NCBI GenBank assembly: GCA_024449915.1
Contig: JAMZAV010000050.1
Coordinates: 744,001 to 808,000, forward strand
Direction: 5' to 3'
DNA length: 64,000 nt
Source: Sweltsa coloradensis
Lineage: Eukaryota > Arthropoda > Insecta > Plecoptera > Chloroperlidae
The notes under the pieces are model-generated. The model made no database searches. It had not been told where the DNA came from and saw only the letters and a list, made by a program, of their open reading frames with translations. Below are positions 59,155-64,000 of this stretch, one piece after another (position 1 is the stretch's first letter; the number at the start of each line of letters is the position of its first letter). Position numbers and translations under genes: made by a program.

Positions 59155-59235
59155 TGTTAAGACACCAAGGATCGAACCTGGACCGTCTGCTTGCTGGGCG
59201 GGGGCTCCACCAGTAGAGCTAAGCAGGCAACGTTG
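59155..59235 (-). repeat. tRNA-like segment between two HINE-like elements
   Basis: The minus strand reads GCTTAGCTCTACTGGTGGAG (A-box-like) and CCAGGTTCGATCCTTGG (exact B-box core with a 5-bp T-stem). The acceptor arms do not pair. SINE head or tRNA relic. Confidence 0.5.
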
Positions 59236-59259
59236 TTCTCATTTTTGCTTGTAATAATA

Positions 59260-59899
59260 CTAGGCCGCTTCGCGAACGCTTTTCTTAGTCGCGTTGATGG
59301 ATGAGCTTTTTTGTAAGTTTGTAGTATGCGTGGGATTTCTTTTACGTTTTCAAGTCCCAGTGCAAAATCATTTTTGTTAAATTAGGATAATTTTTATGAA
59401 GAAGTATTAATGGTTATACCAATTAATAGAATGTAAAATATCTGGAGGCGTGAAGACTTGCTTTTTGTACACGTATTGTAGGCGATTGTTGTCAAATTTC
59501 TATAGATACTTGTTAATTAACATACACCTCAAAAAACTTATATTAACCTATGGATTCTAGCTAACTTTTCCAACTTTTTCTTTCAAAAGGTACTTCATCA
59601 CCTGAAATATTAACGTTGTAACCCCACCCGTTTGGTCAGAATCGACCCAAATATCACGAAAATATCGCATTAAAAATCGAAAAAGTACGTTATTCATGAG
59701 AAATATTTCTCGGATTGTACCAAAACACGTGGCAGGTCTCAGTTCAGAGATTTTGAAGGTCCCCTCTAATTTTCATCAAGATCGCATATGCCGCATTTGC
59801 CAAACAGACAAAAAACAAAAAAACAACAACGAAACATCACCCGAGCTGTTTTTCTTGGGGTAACGTAAGTGAAATTGAAGTCTTCGCTTCGCTCATCCA
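59260..59899 (-). mobile_element. Helentron/HINE-like element, subfamily 2, inverted
   Basis: On the minus strand it starts TTGGATGAGCGAAGCGAAG at 59899 and ends GCGAAGCGGCCTAG at 59260, with GCTCATCCATCAACGCGACT before the hairpin. Flanking bases are A on both plus-strand sides. Confidence 0.78.
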
Positions 59900-61518
59900 A
59901 TAATGTGACATATTTTGTTTACGGGTTACTCCACGTGCTTTTATTTTTTCATTGTTTCATATTCAAAAGCTTAATTTGGGCTGATGAGACCAAAGCTAAG
60001 AATTTGCTGCCTGGATGGAATAAGATTAGCTATGAATGTAAAAACTCATTACTTATTATTGACTCATTGTTATAGTAGTCGCCCTTACAATGTAAGTCAT
60101 ACATCCTCCTGTGTAGGAGGTAGGAGGGTCTCTCTTGCTTGTTTATTGTCGATGTTAAAGAGCAGGTACACCTCCAGCAACGAGTAAGATATTCGCAAAG
60201 AGAAAACAAAGAAAAAGTAACATAACCTTTATCTTCATTAATATTAATATTGAAATAGAGATAGGAGGGATTGACAGTCGGCATCACCTTTTCAGTATTT
60301 ATGTCGATGCACATGATGCTTATCATGGAGTTCATTTAGAAGGGATCAAGGTGTATGTGTTTATTCTCGACTATGATATTACTATTAGTAAATCATGCAC
60401 ATAAGCCATGTTTTTACATTAAAATACCTGCAACTTCATAAGGTAATGGCCTTATTGTATTTATTTATTTCATTAACTTAAATCATATTATAGCAAATAT
60501 AACTTATTTATAACTGAAAATTTTAAGTTATCAGCAATAATGAGCAAATTTCACACTAGTTGTTACGAATGTTACTTATTATTTTTATTTTATTATATAC
60601 AAGCTATTTGAAAACATTGATTTTAAAAAATGAAAACAATATTATATAGGTTCTACTGTTCACCCACAAACTTTAAATTGCGGGGATTTTCGTTGTATGT
60701 GAATATCTATTTATTAGACGATATATCGGATTTTTTCGTTGAATTAAATAATTAGATTGTTGAATGGTTTCCGACAGTTCCCCGCTTTTTCCAATTCCTC
60801 TGTTTTGTCAGTATTTAACAAATTTTAAATGCAATACAACTAACCAATTTTGGTTTTGTTATATTCAAATTCGAGCATGCTTACGCAATGTTTAAAAAGT
60901 AGGTTACAAACGCCGGTGTAAGCGTTTTGACTGTGTAATTTCGAGCATACTTGAATACGACTGGTAGACCATTGATGAGACTGAAGGACGACCACTCCGT
61001 ACATCACTGCATCTTATAGGGGTTCAAAGTTTAAACCCATGACCCAAGTCTGTATCTTCACCCCAACTCACATAAGTAACCGCTGACCTGCCCAAAACAG
61101 GTTATCATCCAACAGCTTTCTCAGCTGTGTCCTGATCACAACTCATTTCTACCTTAGATTGTCTTGTTTGATACACAGTTCCAGCTTCCAGAGATCCACG
61201 ACTTACACCTCAGATTCTCAAGCACGTTGTCACACTCGGGACCAACTTATCGACATTCTTGTAGGGTTTCTGTCTCACATAGTAGATACAACATCGGCGT
61301 CATGGGTGCAAAATTGTCAAATAACTGGATGAGAAGATAAATGTACTTATTAAGGGTCCAACTGCCTGAACTGATCCCACTTTTTTCTGTGAGCTGCCCA
61401 TTTGATTTCAGAATGATAAAAATCCAGTTCATTACCAAGGCTAAATGATGCAGTAGCTAGTTGTGTCAAGCATGCTGTTCCTCGTTCCTCCTACTCGTGA
61501 AAGAAATTCCTGCACAAA
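59900..61518. other. Unassigned AT-rich tract
   Basis: Open frames at 59869-60187, 60030-60335 (minus) and 61247-61438 (minus) are unrecognised. No repeat partner was found. Confidence 0.4.
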
Positions 61519-61519
<1 letters not shown>

Positions 61520-61588
<69 letters not shown>

Positions 61589-61607
61589 TAATAATAATAA
61601 TAATAAT
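61520..61607 (+). repeat. (AAT)n microsatellite
   Basis: About 29 trinucleotides with one A interruption near 61584. Open frames of poly-Ile/Asn and poly-Leu/Tyr over it are artefacts. Confidence 0.97.
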
Positions 61608-62133
61608 AGTGATAATAATCACTGTCAGATTCCACTCAATCACTGCGTTGTCATTATATTTATTTCCCTACCTTGACAATCCCGTTCCACTGTTATCTTC
61701 CTAGACTTTATACCATAACAGATAACATCCCGGAAATATGTAAACCCAAAGAAAAGTCTTTACTTTTGAATAATCCATAAATATCAACCAATTATGTTAT
61801 CCTATGAAGAGCTCTCGCCCAATTTCCATAAAAATTTTGTATTCACCCTATTCATGGTCCGGCTACTTTTGTCGGAAAGGATAACGTTTAGAACCATACA
61901 ACTCAAATTCTGTTTGAAGAATTACGTTTACAACCCTAATTCATTATGAAGTTTAAAGAATGACGTTCTCATTTTGAAGATTGGTGTTGTTGGTGAATAA
62001 TGATGTTTGCAACATTTAAACAAAGAAATCGGGAAATATACCTCTCGTTTCAGACGTACCACATCTTGCCAGAATGCATCTTGGTGTATAAGTTCTGCTC
62101 CTTCTTAGCAGTGTGTGCTTGATGTTTCGCGAG
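61608..62133. other. Unassigned tract
   Basis: No feature recognised. Confidence 0.4.

Positions 62134-62134
<1 letters not shown>

Positions 62135-62183
<49 letters not shown>
62135..62183 (+). repeat. (CT)n microsatellite
   Basis: About 24 dinucleotides. Confidence 0.97.
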
Positions 62184-62187
<4 letters not shown>

Positions 62188-62459
62188 TCTCTCTTCTCAA
62201 CGAGCAGTTGCCAATCAAGTTAGGCCCCGCAGAAAATATGTTAGCCGAAGGCAACAGAATACTTAAAATATTAAACAAATTATCTGAAAAAGTTATTTGC
62301 TTGTTCTTCGAGGAAGCATAAATTCCATCCAATAAAATTGCGAAAACGTGACACTAAAACTGGTTTATTATATTTTATTGTGTGTTTGGTTCTGTCTTTC
62401 AATATAACCGAACATAAATTACTGAGAACGTGTGCTGTAAAGATTCTCAAAATTCCCCG

Positions 62460-62830
62460 AGATTAGCCACGGTCGGCTGCAAAGCAGGTCAGCTCGATCC
62501 ACTCTGCAAGGATGAGACAAGACACGCTCGCCTTGGACACCTCGCACCTAGCAGCAAAGCGGGCGATTTATGGACTGTCCGCGACATATTTTGGTGACTC
62601 CTCGGTGAAACACTTAAGGCTTCTTGAAGCTTCAACACGCTTTTCCTTTCTGTAGGTTCGGCCGGTTGTCTTGGTGGCCGTCGCGTCAGATGCAGCACAC
62701 ACGAGCGAGAGATAAAACATTCCACGACACAGTGAGTGCGTGAGCAGTGCTAATTCCTCGGCCAATCAGAGCTCCTAGCGGAGTGTCGGCGAACCTTGCA
62801 TGCGAGGGAGTCCCATAGAGGCGTTGCATC
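62460..62830. other. GC-richer patch, possible promoter or exon
   Basis: The most GC-rich host-like patch near the right edge. GGCCAATCAGAG at 62759-62770 contains a CCAAT box. Frames are open on the minus strand (62489-62765) but unrecognised. A promoter is possible but not shown. Confidence 0.28.
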
Positions 62831-62879
62831 CAACACTTCGGCAATAAGGAAACTCAAAGGCCTACAGGGCTGGCTTGGT

Positions 62880-62950
62880 TTGGTCAGCTTTAAATTTAAT
62901 GCCCCGCACTGATAATCAGTTCTGTGACTAAGTGGGTAGACTCTAAAACG
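62880..62950 (-). repeat. Dispersed repeat family B, terminal fragment
   Basis: The minus strand carries TTTTAGAGTCTACCCACT, AGTCACAGAACTGATTATCA and GTGCGGGGCATTAAA. It runs into the LINE tail at 62924. Confidence 0.6.
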
Positions 62951-63136
62951 ATTGTATTAATTTTTTCACGGCAACAATGGCAGAATAGTATGAGGATGGA
63001 TGTGGAACAGCGAGGAGGAGACTGGAATGTGGTGGAAAGAGAGGAGGTGGCAAGACAGAAGAAGATGGTGAGGCCTGTCTTCAATGCCGACCCAACGCAG
63101 AGTTGGACGTGGCAACAGATAATGATGATTTTTTGA
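62924..63136 (+). pseudogene. Non-LTR retrotransposon ORF2 C-terminal fragment
   Basis: The 70-codon frame contains RQQWQNSMRMDVEQRGGDWN, EREEVARQKKMVRPVF and NADPTQSW. The ...DWN...REE.A.....W/R..V..ADPT..W pattern is the typical end of non-LTR ORF2 proteins in arthropods. Only the tail is present. Confidence 0.65.
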
Positions 63137-63139
63137 AAG

Positions 63140-64000
63140 AAAGTCCTTTTCTTTGTACAGGTCATAAGTGCCAATCATTATACAATATACATCCCCTACA
63201 AAGCGCTCACTTCGCTACCTACTCACTGCTAGGCAGTTTAATAATTTGAGAAAGTTAACAATTTAAATTCTAATTCAATTTGTTGAGATTATTGAATTGC
63301 CGTTTACAACCGTTTGTCTCAAAATATGAGTCTCTCATTTAGCCTTCATTTCGCAAGAGTGCTTCTTCACATGACACGGGCTGTATCATTTCAATCTTAT
63401 AACATATACAAAACGTATGTCCTTCTACTAATACTTATCTTACTTTGCAAATTTACCATTACTATCATGTGTTCCAATCGTTCATGTCTGCTCATAATTA
63501 CATTCCCAATATGACTACCGGAAATTTATGTGAATATGTCTTATGCCTCTAGAAATGCATCTTTTTATGTGTGATATCATAGCTAGGCCCAGGTGTTACT
63601 CCGCCCGCTCGCCTGTCGCATACATAAGCATAGTATGCGAATATTTGGCCTTCTTCACATTCCAAACACGTTTATGATAAACTGTTTTTATTTGTACGAC
63701 GTAAATCAATGGTAATGGCAAAATATGAATACAAAACGTTGTCTTCTGCCTGCAACTCAACAACTTGTAGTATATCCGTTACGTAACTACGCTCCACACA
63801 TCATATTTCCCCCAATGACATTTTTAATTATAATGCGAGATATGGACAGGGATGTGAGTGTAAAAATATGCTGTATAGATTAGACCACTACAAACTGTGA
63901 ACATAGTATTACACTCAACTCAGTTTTATTATAAGTTACAAGCAGAGAGCGTTGAGTAGAGACTAGAGAGACTGTAAGTTGTCTCAGATGTTGTGAGCAT
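63140..64000. other. Unassigned tract to window end
   Basis: AT-rich. Open frame at 63314-63514 is hydrophobic but unrecognised. Confidence 0.4.

Noticed and set aside
61441..61676. Poly-Leu/Ile open frames
   Set aside because: Artefact of the AAT microsatellite.

Overview
The window looks like intergenic or intronic DNA from a eukaryote, most likely an arthropod and perhaps a hemipteran-type insect. The evidence is AT-rich DNA with no operons or long open frames, dense MITE-like palindromes, tRNA-derived SINE heads with RNA polymerase III B boxes, decayed non-LTR retrotransposon coding, and minisatellites and microsatellites. The clade assignment is inference. I found no intact host protein-coding gene, rRNA, snRNA, CRISPR array or complete tRNA. 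The open frames of 60-190 codons are mostly chance or tandem-repeat products.

The main theme is mobile DNA. Nine full-length copies (90-795, 25494-26272, 29581-30325, 40729-41298, 41314-41728, 42641-43617, 54933-55353, 58580-59143, 59260-59899) and fragments belong to one superfamily with Helentron/HINE-like (rolling-circle) architecture: insertion between two T's, a 5' terminal motif whose inverse complement lies about 30 bp inside the 3' end, then a short AACGC/GCGTT-type hairpin, then CTAG or CTGG. Four subfamilies differ in the terminal motif, but the two ends always change together. This is the most interesting signal here.

Other mobile DNA includes long palindromes with recognisable target duplications (10782-11404 at TTAA; 48827-49869 at TA; 8716-9292 with a 9-bp repeat), a Harbinger-like MITE (23725-24005, TTA) nested in one arm of an older palindrome (23551-24322), diverged foldbacks (50294-50921, 52997-53374, 56969-57790), and dispersed families B (1860-2110, 11880-12130, 34200-34310 and fragments), C (2527-2880, 26675-26968), D (5715-6010, 10150-10262, 14155-14470, 18030-18318) and SINE family E (18940-19060, 57838-57942, 58073-58205).

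Decayed coding remnants are all from transposons: a non-LTR reverse transcriptase with SGVPQG-type and ADD-type motifs (44520-44760), three non-LTR C-terminal tails (32041-32261, 35295-35546, 62924-63136), and a hAT/ZMYM-like transposase fragment on the minus strand (54164-54437). A LINE-like 3' end with an 11-bp target duplication lies at 26984-27407.

Tandem arrays: hexamer (GGTAGT)n at 3955-4262, 19-bp at 13291-13621, 75-bp at 14745-15712, about 45-bp hairpin-containing units at 21275-21690, 53-bp x3 at 24955-25113, about 365-bp satellite at 38060-40345, 45-bp x4 at 54537-54716, plus several microsatellites. GC-richer patches at 4500-4690, 23240-23545, 28890-29320, 36240-36640 and 62460-62830 are the only places where host exons or promoters might hide; none could be resolved into a gene.
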